Source: Anseranas semipalmata (taxonomy: Eukaryota; Chordata; Aves; Anseriformes; Anseranatidae). Taken from it: 64,000 nucleotides of DNA. The stretch spans positions 218,326 to 282,325 of the forward strand of contig VXAA01004004.1 of assembly GCA_013399115.1 (NCBI GenBank). The letters run 5' to 3'. This document shows, piece after piece, positions 1-10,510 of the stretch; within the stretch, counting starts at the first letter, position 1; every line of letters begins with the position of its first letter. The translations under genes and the position numbers were made by a program. Under the pieces are notes generated by a model. That model was not told the origin of the DNA. It saw nothing but the letters and a program-made list of their open reading frames with translations, and ran no database searches.

Positions 1-60
1 GTGGGGCATCTGGGACCACATGGAGAACGTGCTCATGGATCGGCACTGCGAAACCCTGCG
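1..60. other. Candidate exon edge, strand unresolved
   Basis: The first 60 bases look coding, but both strands are plausible. On the plus strand the frame starting at base 2 reads WGIWDHMENVLMDRHCETLR. It ends exactly where a good donor (gtgaga) begins at base 61, just before an in-frame stop. On the minus strand the same point is a good acceptor (ctctcaccgcag, then G), and two frames stay open to the window edge. G/C is found at 17 of 19 plus-frame third positions, as is usual for bird exons. The favoured minus frame shares those third positions, so this does not decide the strand. I do not recognise the protein in either reading. The exon would continue beyond the left edge. Confidence 0.4.
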
Positions 61-1224
61 GTGAGAGCCCGAAGATCAGATTCAAAGGCAGGATAAAGAC
101 TTTGGGGGAAGCAAGCAATGCCCATCTCCTTGGCCAATTCCCAGTTTCCTTCCAGCGCTTTGTTCAGGCTAATTCCCAGCATCCTGTAAGCAAGCACTGC
201 TGGTCCTCACTGATGAGCATCCCAGACCTGGGAAAACTTAAATTTTCCTTTGCATAAGACACCTGATGCTGGCACTGCTCCCCACTGCTGAAATCTGCCT
301 ACGGAGCCCCATCCGCCGGGTACCTGAGAGATGCCCAAAGCCAGGCCCCGCGAATTTGCCGGGAAATGACAGCGTTTCGTTCAGAAACCCTGCGCGGCCG
401 CACTGGGCACCGACAGGAGCGATGCGACGAAGGCGGCTGCCACGGCGGGGAGCACCCGGTGCCACATGGAGCGTTTCGGAGATCTTCTGAGCGCCACCCA
501 TTGTAAAACCCTTCTGAACCCGGGCCACGAGTTTGCCGCGCCGCGTGCGGACGGCTGACGGGCAGGAGCCAGCTCACAGGACCACGCAAACCCAGCCGGC
601 ACCAAAGCCACGCTCTGCCCTGCGCTCCCACCACCTCCTGGCACACCAGCGCTGCCCTCCAGAGGAAAGCCAAGTAAAATGAATTTATGTCTGACCACGG
701 AAGGGAGCTGGGCTGCCGGCTGCCCCTCCGGAGCCGGAGAGGTGCCGAGAAGCACCATCGTTAGTGCACCTCCGGCTTCCCAGAGTACCCAGCAAGGAAA
801 GGAGCCCCACAGCACCAACAGGCAGGGGGCAGCAAGGCCCCAGCCCTCCTGTCCTCGTCTTTGTGCCCAGCCTTTCCCTTGCTGCTGGCACCGGGGCCGT
901 GTGCCTCTCCCCCAGCCCGCACAGCACGTCCCGAGGTCTCCATCAGAGCCACGGTCGCTGCACCACGGCGTGGGCACGGGGCTGGGGGCTCTCAGCCAGA
1001 CCCCCCCACATCTCCTCGCGGACCCCAAGGCTAGAATTATCTTCCTTGCATCCATCTCTAGCACAATCTGAACGGGGGTGTACGGTCCCTCCACGCTAAC
1101 AGCTCCCAGCTCATCCTCCTCGCGCGGCCGCTCCTCACCACCCATCCGCGAGACGGGGAACCGCGTCCCAGCGAGCCACATCTGCCCACCGCGTCCCTCC
1201 GGAGAAGAGAAAACTGTCACCTAC
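61..1224. other. GC-rich non-coding stretch, possible intron
   Basis: This stretch is GC-rich with a CpG-dense patch at about 515-580. Long open frames exist on both strands, the longest covering 381-1220 on the minus strand. They lack a family signature, a convincing start or splice context, and they overlap each other, as expected where stop codons are rare. If 1-60 and 1225-1268 belong to one minus-strand gene, this is the intron between them. Confidence 0.5.
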
Positions 1225-1268
1225 CTGCTGGAAGAGCTCCTCCGCCCAGTGCTGTTGCTCTCGTCGGC
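1225..1268 (-). CDS. Candidate 44-nt internal coding exon, unknown gene
   Basis: On the minus strand a strong acceptor (a ctaac branch-like motif, then a pyrimidine-rich run ending ttttgccccgcag) is followed by 44 bases and a strong donor, CAG|GTAGGT. Two frames are open. One begins in phase 0 and reads ADESNSTGRRSSSS with two bases left over. The other reads RREQQHWAEELFQQ and ends in phase 0. The first joins the minus reading of 1-60 without a break: AG plus G makes Arg, then VSQCRSMSTF. The second also stays open into 1-60. I cannot name a family. The sequence shows the splice sites directly; that this is a real exon is inference. Confidence 0.4.
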
Positions 1269-1759
1269 CTGCGGGGCAAAAGACATTAGAAAAAGGCTGG
1301 TTAGGTTCAGAAAGGCAAGGCTGTCCTCCAGCTCTTTTGGTGCGCTCTGCACCAAAACCACCTTGAGTTTTTCCATTCTGAGTTACATGGATCCTCCATG
1401 TTCGATTTTGGCAGGACGCACCGCGCAGTTAAATCCAAGCGCGTGCACCAAGCTTCCAGCAGGCTGAGGCAGGGCTCCAGACACAGCCCCACCACAGAGG
1501 TGGGGTTTTTTTTTTCATTCCCATCGCCGTGATGCCTCCAAAAACACCCAGCCGGCCGCAGCCGGTGGAGATCGCTTGTGCAATTATTTTATTGTGCTCT
1601 ACTGGAAACCTCCGAAGTTTAAAGCGACAATCCTTCCTTTGCAGGAGGAAAATAAGGCCAAAACCTGCGATTTTTGCAGGAGGAAAATACCCAAATTCAA
1701 AGCATCCAACCTCAGATAGCCTGAAATTACACCAAAAAACCACGGTGCCTTGCGTTTGC
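1269..1759. other. Non-coding, nothing recognised
   Basis: This stretch has mixed composition and a short T run at about 1506-1515. Two near copies of an aggaggaaaata motif lie about 35 bases apart, near 1640 and 1677. I see no gene, RNA or repeat family here. Confidence 0.5.
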
Positions 1760-2012
1760 TCTGCCGCGCTGGGTCAGGCAGCGGGCACGGGGGCACCGGC
1801 TGTCACCCCAAAGCTCCTCATCCCCGCCGCGACCCCCCCAGCCCTGCCCCGCCCGGGCTGCAGGGAAGGAGCCCCCAGGGGAGCCCCCCCCCCGGACGCA
1901 CCCGGCCCACCCGCGGGCGGCCCGATCCTGATCCTGCCCTCCCGGTCCGGTCGCGGGAAGGGGACGAGCGGGAGCAGCCGCCTCCTCCCTGCCTCCTTCC
2001 CCCGGCTCTCTG
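1760..2012. promoter_or_regulatory. CpG island (small)
   Basis: About 76% of the core (1795-1985) is G or C, and it carries about 19 CpG dinucleotides in 190 bases. Long C runs occur at 1833-1839 and around 1887-1895. Such islands usually mark promoters in birds, but no start site or first exon could be tied to this one. CpG content changes sharply at about 2015, where AT-rich DNA begins. Confidence 0.5.
1833..1854 (-). other. G-quadruplex motif
   Basis: The minus strand carries four G runs of 3, 4, 3 and 7 bases separated by loops of 1, 2 and 2 bases (C, CA, CT). This fits the classical intramolecular quadruplex pattern. It lies inside the CpG island, a common place for such motifs near promoters. 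Confidence 0.55.
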
Positions 2013-2015
2013 ATT

Positions 2016-3010
2016 AGAGGCTTCCTTGGAAAGACAATATTATTCCAAACCCAGAAATTTTATTTCTGAATTTGTGCAAATACAAGTTAAAAGATATTAG
2101 CTGCATTTCACATTTTGTGCAAATGGCAGAAACAGGCAATTCATGTGCAGCAGGATGGGGGCTAGCCAACGATTTCGATAAAATAAACCCTTTTTTAATT
2201 TAAATGCTAATGCACTGAATTAAAATTTAATAACTGAGGAAATTGAAAAGCCGAGCAGGAATATTGGAAATAAATCCAAGCAGAAACAGCTGAAATTAAA
2301 AATTCTAGAGAGTGGGAGGATAGCAGCTAAGCTGTCTTATATGATTACATTTTTTTTTTTTTCAGAACGAAGGGGGGAAGGAAAAAAAAATCCTATCTTT
2401 GGCTGGCTGTAGGGCAGTAAATCGAGAGTGCTGTGATTTATTGCTCAATTTTCCTGAGGGAAAAAGGCTTTCTTTCATGCTGAAATATTTCATAAATTTC
2501 AAGCCAGCATAAATTCTTAATTTAAAAGTTATGGAGGTCACATTTAGTGCACTGGTGCAATTTTGAAATCTTAAAGGAATAGCAACCAAAAATTACAATT
2601 TGATTTTATTTTTTTTTTAATTCTTCGTGTGAAATTTTGTTCAAAGGGATTCTCTGAGTTACACAAAGCAGAAAGGCATCCTGGCTTCTGACGGTTTCAG
2701 AAATCCACTGGAAATGAAGAGATAAAAATCTAATTCAATTACTAAAAGGTATTTTTTTATTATTATTGTTAGCCACTTGAGGAATTTCTGTTAAAAAATT
2801 TCCTCCCTCCATTGCCTGGGAAAAGCCAGAAGGGAGGAGCTGACAATGTAATTGCTTCTGTTAGATCTCCAATCTTTTGTGAGCACTGATATGTTCATTT
2901 GTTATACAGCTGTTCAGCTACAGAAAGGATGTCAGAGCACCCATAATTCAAAGCAATCAATCAAAAATTAATGATTTGTCATGCTTACACAATGGGGAAA
3001 AAAAAAAAGC
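2016..3010. other. AT-rich block, possible conserved non-coding element
   Basis: Right next to the CpG island the sequence becomes strongly AT-rich. It is dense in homeodomain-type TAAT/ATTA cores, for example around 2200-2240 and 2940-2975. No frame is convincing. This look is common in conserved enhancers near developmental genes, but conservation cannot be seen from one sequence. Confidence 0.25.
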
Positions 3011-3539
3011 TTTATGGGTTCCCGCAACTGGTAGATTGCTCAAACCTTGGGGGCATTTTCTAGAAGATTAGATCTGTGTGTACAAAAAAGAAAAAAAGGA
3101 AAAAAAAAAAAAGATAAAAAGGAGATTTTATATAAAGCCAGGGCAAAAGCCTTGTGGGGCGCTGGAGCTTCGGCATTACCCGAAATCCCCTACAGAGCGG
3201 GGACACTACCGTGCCCATCCCTTCAGGCGCTTTCAGTAACGCCCAGCCCCGCAGTCGCCCCGTGAGCCGCCTCCTGCCCCGGGGAGAAGCCGCGCGGGCT
3301 CCTGCGGCCGGGCCCCTCGGTTTGGGAAGCACGGAGGCACGTGAGTAGCTGTCACCAAGCCTCAAATTCAGAAATTTGTTTGAATTCGCGGTTATTCATC
3401 CTCCAGGTAAGCAGGAATTCCTTTAGGTAGAAATCCCTTCTCGGAGCGCACGGTGCTGGCAGCACGCTCCGACACGAAGCGTGCCGATAGCCCAGCGCCG
3501 GATTTTATTCTCGTTCTACACGGCGCAAAAACCTCTCAC

Positions 3540-3569
3540 CTGATTTACTGCCCTGCCTAACGCAGACAT
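3540..3569 (-). CDS. Possible coding start of a first exon
   Basis: On the minus strand an ATG at 3569, with G at -3, opens ten codons (MSALGRAVNQ). These end in CAG directly at a good donor (GTGAGAGG) at 3539. Just upstream on that strand lies the densest CpG island of the window (3595-3785), where a promoter and 5' UTR would be expected. The exon ends in phase 0, which fits the phase-0 frame of 1225-1268, so the two could be consecutive. Against it: the peptide is short, T at +4 weakens the start, and the open frame extends far upstream of this ATG. Confidence 0.22.
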
Positions 3570-3594
3570 CGCTCCTTTTCCTATTTGTATCTGG

Positions 3595-3785
3595 AGTCGA
3601 GCAAGCGACCTGGAGCCAGGACGCGGTGACTTCGTGGGAGCCTCGGGGCGAACACGCTCGCGCGCAAGACGACAGCGAAGGCGCAGCTGAAGTTGAAGGC
3701 TCGGCGCAGCCCCGCGCGTGCGGCCGGGTAGGAGCAGCTCCGCCGGCAGCATCGCCACGCGCGGTGGGCGACCCACGGGCAACAG
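3595..3785. promoter_or_regulatory. CpG island, best promoter candidate
   Basis: About 29 CpG dinucleotides fall within 190-200 bases, so CpG is not depleted at all. That is the signature of an unmethylated germline promoter region. The flanks (3500-3590, and 3800 onward with a T16 run) are ordinary. A start codon and donor on the minus strand lie just downstream (3569 and 3540), which favours leftward transcription. No TATA box is needed or seen. Confidence 0.5.
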
Positions 3786-3799
3786 AAGAGGCAGCACCA

Positions 3800-6700
3800 G
3801 AAGGCCCCCGGCAATTTTATTATTTGCTTCATTTTTTTGTCTACCTTCCATATTTGGCATGCGCTTGCCCTGTCCCATTTTCCCCTTATGTCCATTTTTC
3901 CTTCTTTTTTTTTTTTTTTTGATTTCTAATGACTTTTTGTTTGCTTTTTGACCTCTTGTCCTGAGCAATCCGTGGGCTCCCCTCTCACAGGCTGTTGCAC
4001 GTATCAGTGCAAAGGGTGAGACAGGCACAAGGAGCATAGAAAAGGAAGCGCAATGGTGTGACCCCACCAGCATTAGGGATTTCTGTTTTAAAAGAGGAAA
4101 AAAGGAACCACAAGAGATGAGAGCTCTCTATCTCCGTGGTTTCGCACCAGCCAAGATGCTCTTGGAGAGCAGGAGAGCATCTCCCAGCCTGCCCATCTAA
4201 GAAAACGCTTAAAACCCCACTGGCGGACACCGGCAGAGCCAGCGCGGTTGTTCAGGGGCTGCTGCGAGCCCACGCCTGACTTGTTCGTTTGGATCCATCA
4301 GACCGAAAACCAAGCCAAGTCTGAAGGCAACCAGATCCAGCTCCCCGGAAGGTCTCTGGATGCTTAACTAAGCCCATCCTCACCAAAGCCACCAGCAGAA
4401 ACCTTCACGTGCTGCTCCGGTTTCCAAACGTGCGATTTACCGGCAGCTTTGCTGTGCCAGCAACTCCCCTCGGCCACGGCTCCCGAGGAACAGCTCCGTT
4501 CCGCTCAGCGCCGAGCCCAGCGCAGCCCGGCCAGGGCTGCGGGTGCAGGATGGTCGGGGCAGAGGTGGCACCCGTCACACCCAGCCCAGGCCACTCGAAC
4601 CCGGGCTACCTCCGAGCGCGGACAGGCGGTGCTGCACGTCCCGCCCCACGGACAGACGGACAGAGACGGAGCAAGTGCCACCTGGCGCAGCCTGAGAAGC
4701 CCCAGCACGCAGCAGGGGTTTCTCATATCCTCGGCCCTGGTGGCACCGGCCCGGCCTCGGCCCACTGCTCCTCCTCCCGTCCCACTCGGCTTTGGGCTCA
4801 CCCTCGGCACAGGGAACACGGGGAGACGCTGCACGTATTTTTAAAAATCTGGCTGAAACAAGCTTTTCTTCTTTCGTTTTGCAATCAGCCAATTTAGAAA
4901 CAAATACTACGTTCTGATGACTTTTGCAGGCCACGCTATTAATCCGTATAAAGCAAATTGTTGCATTTAACTTCTAAAAAGTCACATGTAAGGACTAGAA
5001 ATATCCTAAGAAAGTCAAAGCAGAGAATCGCTGGAAATCACCATTCAACCACCAGCCACCAGAACATGCTGAAATGGCCGAGAGCAGCTTTCACCAAAGT
5101 AGCATCTTTGGTAAGGGTGAAGATAAATCTTCCACACACCAGTTTACCCAGTTAATTTAATTCAGGGACTTCCTCATTTTTAATTGAAAAGGCAGAGGAG
5201 CGGCGTTTGCGCCTGCCCGCCGGTGCGCGAGCAGGGGAGGACGGGGTCTGCTCGCCCCGCACCGGGACGCGGGGCTCTGCAATGGAGGCAACGCTCCTGC
5301 TGCGTAATTAGTAACACAGCTCCTTGCATAAAATAATTTACAGTTCAAAATATGATTCCCTAAAGCTGCTTTTGTACGTATCTGGTACATTTAAGGTAGT
5401 TAAACAAAACTAATACAAATAAATATCTATTAAATTAAAATGCGCAAAACCAGAATGTGGTTTCTGGCCGTATGTTCCTCAACTCAAGTTGTAAGCAAAA
5501 AGTAAACCATGTGATAAATAAAAAATGTATCAGCCAACATCTCCTAACAGGATAAAGTGTCAAAAATTAGGAGTCCAAGCAGATGTACAACTGACCCCAG
5601 AAATGCATGTTTAGAGAAAGGGTTACACTATTTTGGGAAAAAAAACACAACATTTTAACAGTTACTGAGAAGCAACAACATAACTAAAAAGCATTAAAAT
5701 GTTCAATGAGATTTCGGAAGATTTAAGCATGGGATTTCTGCCTGATCACTGAAGTTAGCACCTCAAATCCCAGGGTGAGCCCGCCCGCCCCGTGGGGACA
5801 GCTCCGGCTCTGCGCCTGTGGGGACGGGACGGGACAGGGAGCCCCCACCCTGCCGCAGCCCACCCGGGGCGGGCAGCAGTTCGAAACCCACGGGTATCAA
5901 ACCCAAAATGCCGCCTGACGCACCTGCACCGCCCAGGATTTGACCTGTGTTAATTAATGCTTATGCGAGTTAATTGTTCCCGCCCACATTACTGATTCTG
6001 CGTTTTTACGGAAACTTATGAGGTCCTTCCACGAGCTCTCCCAAAGCAGAGGTGAGGCGGGTTAACTCTCCGGATTGTTTGTAGAAGGGTGGAATTGTTT
6101 GTTTTACCTGGGGGGAAAAAGGAAAAAAAAAAAAAAGAAGAAAAAGAAAACAGCAACCTGAACACGTTCCCAAAGACGGCTGAATCATTTTCGGCAAAAC
6201 ACAAAACACACGTACAGGTCAGGAGGGAGCCAGAAGCAGATACCCAGCATGGAAAACTTCACCCCAAATAATTAAAATTTGGCAACAGGATAAGCGACTG
6301 AAAACAGATCTTACAAAGGAATGTGCCATAAAAATAACTGCCGGCCTGCCTACCTGCACTGTCTATTATTATTAACTTCAGAGCAACAGAAAACGCAGGA
6401 AGTGCTTTTTTTTTTTATTTTAAACAAAGGGTTATACACTGGCAGTTTCCTATTTAACTTTCATTAAAGAGCAGAGAGGGAGAGGGAAGAAACCCCCGGC
6501 TGCACCAAAACATCTGCAAAACACCAGGACCCTTCAACACAGCCGTGCCCTTTGCTTCCCACTGTCAAGATGGGGGTGCTAAGGAAAAGCCCTGAATTTT
6601 GCACCGCAGCCCCCGCATCACCCCCTATTTGTTCCTCTCGCCCCCCAGCTCGGCAATGTCCCCACACGTAGGGGACAAAGGCCGGGAGCGGTGCTGAGCG

Positions 6701-7164
6701 GGTGGGTGCGCTGAGCCCCGTGCCCGCGCGCTGCCCGGAGGTAAAAGGACCTCTGCTGCTTTGGAAAGCTTCAGCTTATCCCGTCCTCACCTTAGCACAT
6801 CTACGGGGGCTGCACCGGCCTCGGAAGGAGATGAATTTTCCACGAGGGAACAAATAAGGTCATCAGGAAGGAGGAATGCGCTGCCTATTCCCTCAGCTTT
6901 CCCCTCAAGAAATAACCAAAATAATATAAAAAATAATCCAGCAAGGAGGAAACCTGAGCTGTACTGAGGCATCTCCCCCGGGAGGGCAGGGAGCCGAGCC
7001 CCGGTCCCCAGCTCCCACGCGCCGCACAGACGGGGACGACAGACGGGGACACCGTTCACCCATCATTAACCCGTCCCTCCCCACTTGGCCACCACCAAAT
7101 CTGCATGCTTGGCGCACGTCTGAGTGGAAAATAATTCACGAGGCTTATTAAACAGCTCACTCAC
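3800..7164. other. Non-coding, with CpG patches and A/T tracts
   Basis: The stretch contains a T16 run (3905-3920), GC-rich patches at about 4400-4780, 5180-5290 and 5780-5930, and AT-rich DNA at 5300-5760. A palindromic ttaattaa lies near 5950 and an A/G-rich tract at 6112-6160. One copy of a dispersed 73-bp repeat lies at 6235-6307 and is listed separately. No gene is supported. Confidence 0.5.
6235..6307 (+). repeat. Dispersed ~73-bp repeat, copy A
   Basis: Aligned without gaps to 18729-18801, this segment matches at about 54 of 73 positions (roughly 74%). Shared blocks include tggaaaa, ttca, cccaaa, tttggca and tgaaaacag. The match starts and ends cleanly at both sites, which suggests an old interspersed element. 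I cannot assign it to a named family with certainty. Confidence 0.5.
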
Positions 7165-7225
7165 CCACATGAGCTCATCCACATCTACACGTGCAAGTAA
7201 CGCCTGCTGGAATCGGTTGCTCATC
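7165..7225 (-). CDS. Candidate 61-nt internal coding exon, unknown gene
   Basis: On the minus strand a strong acceptor (ccgatttctttttag, then G) and a strong donor (TGG|GTGAGT) bound 61 bases. Only one frame is open: a single base completing the previous codon, then MSNRFQQALLARVDVDELMW. The other two frames have stops. The exon ends in phase 0, which fits the phase-0 frame of 1225-1268 further along the same strand. The peptide is balanced, amphipathic and protein-like, but I recognise no domain. The ATG may be internal rather than a start, because the acceptor sits one base before it. I rate it as one of the better exon candidates here, by splice quality and unique frame. Confidence 0.4.
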
Positions 7226-8522
7226 CTAAAAAGAAATCGGTTCTTACAGAGCAATTTCTAGGTGGGAAAACAGCATCACCTAAGGTTGCTTTGTCCCCTT
7301 CCTGCTGGTGGCCAGTGTCCCATGGAGACACGTGGCAGGGGAAGCGTCAAGGCAGAGAACACGGCCCGTCAGCGTGATCTGGCACCCAAAGGTGCTGGTT
7401 CCCAGCGCCGGAGGCTGGTGGTGCTGCCTGAGCCCCTCGCTCTGCGGGGAGAGCCAGGAGCGCTGCAACGTCCCGCCACGAGAAACCACAACAGCTACGG
7501 AGGGGACGCTCCCGCGTTAACGGGGATAATTAAAAGCTGACGATGCTTCACACTGCTTGCACACCCCGGGGAGGAAGCAACCCGCTTCCCTGCCCGTCCC
7601 CAGTCGCCACGAAGCCGCCCGGTGCTTCCCGACCACGGCTGGTGGAGACGGAGCCAGGAGCTCCATCAGCCCAAGGCAGCCCAAGGGTCAGGCGTGAGCA
7701 CGAGATTTCACTGGAAAAGCTGAAACGGGAATGACGCTTTCCACGCTCGGAGTTTCAGTTCTTCTGACTTAACCCAGGGGCCCCCTCTACACTGATTTCA
7801 ATTCTCTTTGTATTGGCAGGAGAAGTATTTTTCTTTTAAGTTTTTTTTTTTTTTTTTAAAACATTGTTTGGTCTTGAAAACGGCTGGACTCGGTTTGCTC
7901 AAACTTTTCCCCAAATTCTTGTCTCAGGCAGAGAAAGCTGGAGCACTGAGGTGAAAATTGTAAGTAGGCACATAATTTTAAAAAAATGTGATTAAAATCT
8001 GAAAATGATTCTCAGCAAATTTCATTGCAGTTACTTCTTGCTTATTGCTTATTACTTTTTACTTATTATCTTTCCATTTTATAATCTTAATTTAATAACT
8101 TGGGTGTTTTACCTGCATCCACCCAGTTTCCAAGCTGTCTCAGTAACTCATAATTACAAGTTCTTCTAAAAAGTTTCAGACGAAGAGCTTTACACCCTGC
8201 TGGAAAAGGCACGTGCAGGGTTTTGCTAGCTCTTAACCGGGAGAGTCACACAAACACCAAAATCAGGGAGGGAACGACTCTGGCCACCCCTGTCACCTCC
8301 AGCTCTTCTCGGCCTCTCCCCGCTATATCCGCACCATGGATTACAAGCCGAAAACCACCCTCCAGATTTATTGCCAGCCTGATTTCATTGATATGAAAGG
8401 GGAAAAAAAAAGATCAAAATATCACAAACAGCTTGGCCAGGCACTGAACAACTCCAGAGCTTTTTGCTCTCGAAACCGAAAAAAATTGCCTTTGAAGTAC
8501 CCGGGATTTCCGTGTCACCTAC
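7226..8522. other. Non-coding, GC patch then AT-rich
   Basis: A moderately CpG-rich patch lies at about 7310-7690. An A/T-rich tract follows, with a T run near 7841-7857 and repeated cttatt/ttactt words at 8030-8090. No gene is recognised. Confidence 0.5.
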
Positions 8523-8630
8523 CATTTGCTTTGGCTCCCAATACTTCAGATAGTCCCGGACAGGTTTAAGGACTGCAAGCAGTTGCCTTTGAGTCAAGGG
8601 AATATTCATATGAGTAATTTTATGAACTTG
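8523..8630 (-). CDS. Candidate 108-nt coding exon, unknown gene
   Basis: On the minus strand, acceptor tactttcag is followed by 108 bases (36 codons, phase 0 to phase 0) ending ATG|GTAGGT, a strong donor. The peptide contains NIPLTQRQLLAVLKP followed by VRDYLKYWEPKQM. It looks like an alpha-helical globular segment with a conserved-looking Trp-Glu-Pro end. The frame stays open about 11 codons upstream of the acceptor, to a stop. Codon third positions are AT-richer than in 1-60, so it may be a pseudogene or a chance frame. Phase does not allow a direct splice to 7165-7225, because the required frame meets a stop. The two would need another exon between them or belong to different transcripts. 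Confidence 0.3.
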
Positions 8631-9715
8631 CTGAAAGTACTGGCAGAATGTGTGCCTTGAATTTCAATTTTTCTCTTGTGGCAGCCCAGGGAAATTCAAG
8701 TAGCGTATTCTGGCAGAGGTAGACAGAAGAAAGGGAACAGCAAATAAATTTTAACCTAAAATTACAACTGTTCAAACAAGTATTAAAAAGCTTCAACCTG
8801 ATGCACCTCGGTGTGCTGCTGTTTTCGTCGCTTTTTTTCTTCTTCAAAAAAAGTCATGAAATTAAAATTATGAATTAAATCAATGCGGTAAATTGGCCTC
8901 GATTTAAAGAGTAACTCCTTGATTATAAGCAACTGAAAAGTAATCAAAATATTTTTTCCATCTCCTGTTGCTCAGTGCTCTTCTTACTCCGTTCTTTACG
9001 AGAAAAATAATCAAATTGAGGGTGAAGAGGAGAAAAACCATCACTGATTACTTCTGAACTCTCGTATTATAAAAGCTGGAAAATAAGAGTGACCAGGCAA
9101 AACAAGAGAATTATCTGAATCAAGCACTTGTTTATAGATGGTATGAGTTTCCCAGCGAAAGGAACAGCTGGAAATATTTTTAAAGAATAAATGTATATGG
9201 AATTAAACCTTCGGGGGGGAGGAGGGTATCGTTATTTTTCACTTGGGGAAAAAAGGGGGAGAGAAACCACGCGACAGTATTTCAGAAATCCACCCATTTC
9301 TCCAGGTTTCCAATTTCACAGGAAACTCTCAGGAAATCAATTTTTAAAAAATCCTGTTACAGGCACCTTTCCAAGTTGATAAAACAAACGTATCTAAAAA
9401 GCTACGAGCGCACGTGAAAAAAAAAAATTGAAATAGGAGTTATTTATACACGGAATCCCACACATTTGACTACAGAAGTGCTGTTAAACACATTTTGTTC
9501 CGCCGCTTCCCGACAGGCGCGTCTCCTGGCTCTGCGAAGGCAGGCTTCGCCTTGAAACGCCGCACCCGATGCCGGAGCACGAGGTACCTGAACCGCGGGA
9601 ACCGCCGGCACCGTCCAGCCGCACACATTCGGCCCTTCCCAGCGGGAAGCGGGTGGGATGCAGTGGAAAGACCTGGATGTTGAGTTTAAGGCAAACCGCC
9701 TTGCAAGCGGCGTTG
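8631..9715. other. AT-rich non-coding, small CpG patch at the end
   Basis: The stretch is AT-rich, with a G-rich spot at about 9212-9226 and a CpG-rich patch at about 9500-9650. I see no gene or named repeat. Confidence 0.5.
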
Positions 9716-9890
9716 CCACCTTGTCCAGGCGGCTTCTGAAGGTCTCCAAGGAGGAGACCCCGCAACCCCTCTGGGCAGCCTGTGCCAGGGCTGCCACCCG
9801 CACAGCACCAAAGTGGCTCCCGGTGTCCAGGCGGGACCTTTGGTGTCCCAGTCCTGTCCCAGGGCACCACTGAAAGGAGCCTGGTGAGAA
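9716..9890 (-). mobile_element. CR1 LINE remnant, antisense
   Basis: The plus strand reads like the reverse complement of the CR1 3' region. It has ggtctccaaggaggagacc, then ctctgggcagcctgtgcca, then a shortened and diverged middle, then gggcaccactgaaaggagcc. These words occur in this order in antisense CR1 copies of birds. The CR1 3' terminal microsatellite and the rest of ORF2 are missing, so this is an old, truncated fragment of the non-LTR retrotransposon that dominates sauropsid genomes. The match is from memory of the family, not from a search. Confidence 0.75.
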
Positions 9891-10510
9891 GACCGCGGGG
9901 AGGGCAAGCACCGGGCGGCGGCAGCGGGAGGAGGCACCGCACGATGTCCCGATCCGAAGGCACCTCCAGGTGCAACTCCACCACACGGACACAGGCTCCC
10001 AGGCTACACGGGAGCGTTTCTGCCATCACGAGCACTCCTGGTGCTCGCTAAAGCGGAAGCACCTGGCAGCACGATGGCTCACCAGAAGCGCCCTCTGCTC
10101 CCGTATCATGAGGTCCTGCTCCCTGAGCACCGAGGATGGTGCTGGGACACATTAAAACATTAAAAACAAAAAATAAAACCCCCTCATGCCCAGAACATCC
10201 TCAGAGGACCCTGGGGGAGATCCACCAAGGGTGGCTTCGCGGGCCTCGGAGCCGAGGAGGAGCCCAGTGATGCAGCACTTCGTGGAAGGAGCTTTCATAA
10301 GACTAAAACTTTGCCCTTTAAATCTGCAGACGCTGTGATGCATGTCCCAGAGCAGCTGCCCTGTCCTCTGTGTGTCCGCGGTAGTAATGTGATCCCTGGG
10401 CAGAACTGTACATTTTGGAGCTTTTACTCTTTCTTTTGTAAATTTTGGAGAATGCTTTGGGTCCCTCCACAATTAACAGCACTGCATGGATGCGAGGTAC
10501 TAACGATGTT
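9891..10510. other. Non-coding, nothing recognised
   Basis: A CpG-containing patch at 9890-9960 is followed by ordinary mixed sequence. No gene or repeat family is seen. Confidence 0.5.

Noticed and set aside
381..1220. 279-codon minus-strand open frame
   Set aside because: It lies in GC-rich DNA where stops are rare and overlaps other equally open frames. It has no family signature, and its low-complexity Gly/Arg/Ala make-up is typical of chance frames.
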